From: Sphingobacterium thalpophilum
Lineage (GTDB): Bacteria > Bacteroidota > Bacteroidia > Sphingobacteriales > Sphingobacteriaceae
Assembly (NCBI GenBank): GCA_945868825.1
Contig: CAMBMM010000001.1
Coordinates: forward strand, 620,001 to 684,000
DNA length: 64,000 bases
Direction: 5' to 3'
Positions 63,194-64,000 of the stretch are shown piece after piece. Below the pieces are notes generated by a model. The model was not told the origin of the DNA and searched no databases. It saw only the letters and a program-made list of their open reading frames with translations. Every line of letters starts with the position of its first letter. The stretch's first letter is position 1. Position numbers and translations under genes: made by a program.

Positions 63194-64000
63194 ATGAAAA
63201 CAACCCTATTTTCTAAAAAAGGCATTGTATTAACAATGTTATTTTCAGCGCTTTGCATACCAGGTTTTGCACAGTCTGATATTGAAGGATTATTTAAATC
63301 GAGTCAATCTGATGCTCAGAAACTCATTCAAGCATACATGAACCCTTTCTTTAAAGGAATGGGCACGGGCCTTAATTCGGGTTGGAATAATACTGCTGCT
63401 AGTAAAAAATTAGGCCGCTTTGAACTGCGTTTTGGCCTAACAGGAGCAATGATTCCGGAAAAGGACAAGACTTTTGACGTAACAAAATTGGGTTTATCCA
63501 GCAATTTAGAACCAAGCAATCCGACTTTGGTACTTAGTCCCACCATTGGGGGTACAAAAATAGCTGGACCATCTATGACTTTGAAAAACGGAGGTTCTAC
63601 GGTGGGGACATTTTTAATGCCTCAAGGCGCTGAACTCCCTTTTGTGCCTGCACCGCAATTACAAGCCAGCGTTGGACTTATAAAAGGTCTAGAGCTTACC
63701 TTACGTACCATGCCAACCATTAAACTTGGTGACAAAGCAGGTTCGATTGGTATGACAGGAGCTGGATTAAAAATAAACCTAGTACGCATGTTGGCTGGCA
63801 AAAAAACAGATAAAGTACTGCCATTTGATATAGCTGCTGCAATTGGCTATACCAAGCTTAGTTACAACCTGCCCCTAGATGTACAAACTAGCAATAGTAC
63901 CTACACCGACCAAGTGCTAAAAGCTAAATTCACTGGGGTAAACGTTGAAGCTATTATCTCTAAAAAATTAGCCTTCTTTACTCCTTTTGCAAGCATTGGT
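63194..64000 (+). CDS. DUF6588-like outer-membrane/periplasmic protein, truncated by window end
   Basis: Open from ATG 63194 to the window edge (269 residues seen); absent from the ORF track because there is no stop. Signal peptide about 1-27 (IPGFAQ). Then DIEGLFKSSQSDAQKLIQAYMNPFFKGMGTGLNSGWNNTA, a start typical of DUF6588 proteins of Bacteroidota, and many beta-strand-like segments suggesting a barrel. Function unknown. A near -7 box TAAATTTA lies about 30 nt upstream. The track's reverse ORF at 63328-63546 is its shadow. Confidence 0.8.
   Translation, partial: MKTTLFSKKGIVLTMLFSALCIPGFAQSDIEGLFKSSQSDAQKLIQAYMNPFFKGMGTGLNSGWNNTAASKKLGRFELRFGLTGAMIPEKDKTFDVTKLGLSSNLEPSNPTLVLSPTIGGTKIAGPSMTLKNGGSTVGTFLMPQGAELPFVPAPQLQASVGLIKGLELTLRTMPTIKLGDKAGSIGMTGAGLKINLVRMLAGKKTDKVLPFDIAAAIGYTKLSYNLPLDVQTSNSTYTDQVLKAKFTGVNVEAIISKKLAFFTPFASIG

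Noticed and set aside
63328-63546. 72-residue reverse ORF
   Set aside because: Antisense to the DUF6588-like gene, which has a signal peptide and runs off the window.

Overview
The window looks like a stretch of core chromosome from an AT-rich member of the phylum Bacteroidota, probably close to the Sphingobacteriales or Cytophagales. The support is gene content seen in that phylum: a fused SecDF, a long NusB, a DUF3276 (PUR-alpha-like) protein, a DUF5103 type IX secretion plug, DUF1573 and DUF6588 proteins, several outer-membrane beta-barrel proteins, and promoters whose visible element is the Bacteroidota -7 box TAnnTTTG with little Shine-Dalgarno signal. The genus is not resolved. I see no insertion sequence, prophage, integrase or CRISPR array.

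Layout. 0-7 kb: end of a GT9 glycosyltransferase, an outer-membrane barrel protein, a reverse-strand GT2 - rsmG - dprA run, then tgt - LptF/G permease - EamA transporter. 7.05-7.43 kb is the only gene-free stretch above 300 bp; it is very AT-rich and packed with inverted repeats, and it precedes a 948-residue protein that combines a zinc-peptidase-like domain, a beta-propeller and a probable barrel. 10-18 kb: LapA-like protein, ispE, thyA-dfrA, secDF, and a compact MarR - ferredoxin reductase - ferredoxin operon. 18-25 kb: fructose-bisphosphate aldolase, accD-alkB, a PhnA-like protein, tRNA-Arg, ychF, DUF3276, an ABC exporter and an amino-acid dehydrogenase. 25-30.5 kb: nusB - DUF1573 - yajC - ybbR - coaE - MBL hydrolase, then a second MarR gene with hairpins in its leader. 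30.5-43 kb: ZIP transporter, PAP2 phosphatase, methyltransferase, glmM, cysteine desulfurase, a patatin-barrel protein facing a BamA-like lipoprotein, TrmH, an ABC-F protein, tRNA-Cys and a 59-residue basic protein that the ORF track missed. 43-64 kb: pyrD, PAP2, a second ABC-F, the T9SS plug, mnmD, an M13 peptidase, valS, an orphan HsdR-N nuclease domain, holA, an EVE protein, a thioesterase, glutathione peroxidase, mazG, an FtsX/LolE permease, NamZ, fmt, a class IV aminotransferase, an RluA-type pseudouridine synthase, and a truncated DUF6588 protein.

Most genes are housekeeping: tRNA and rRNA modification, translation, nucleotide and cofactor synthesis, protein export and the outer membrane. 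The features most worth a second look are structural. Of 13 convergent gene pairs, 10 overlap or abut at their stop codons, and only the two widest-spaced pairs show a hairpin terminator. The Tgt enzyme has lost the usual zinc-binding cysteines. The leader of the 948-residue gene carries four inverted repeats. Both MarR genes have palindromes upstream. I do not see a clear undescribed multi-gene system; the nearest candidates are the 7.1-10.3 kb locus and the tRNA-Cys/small-protein unit.
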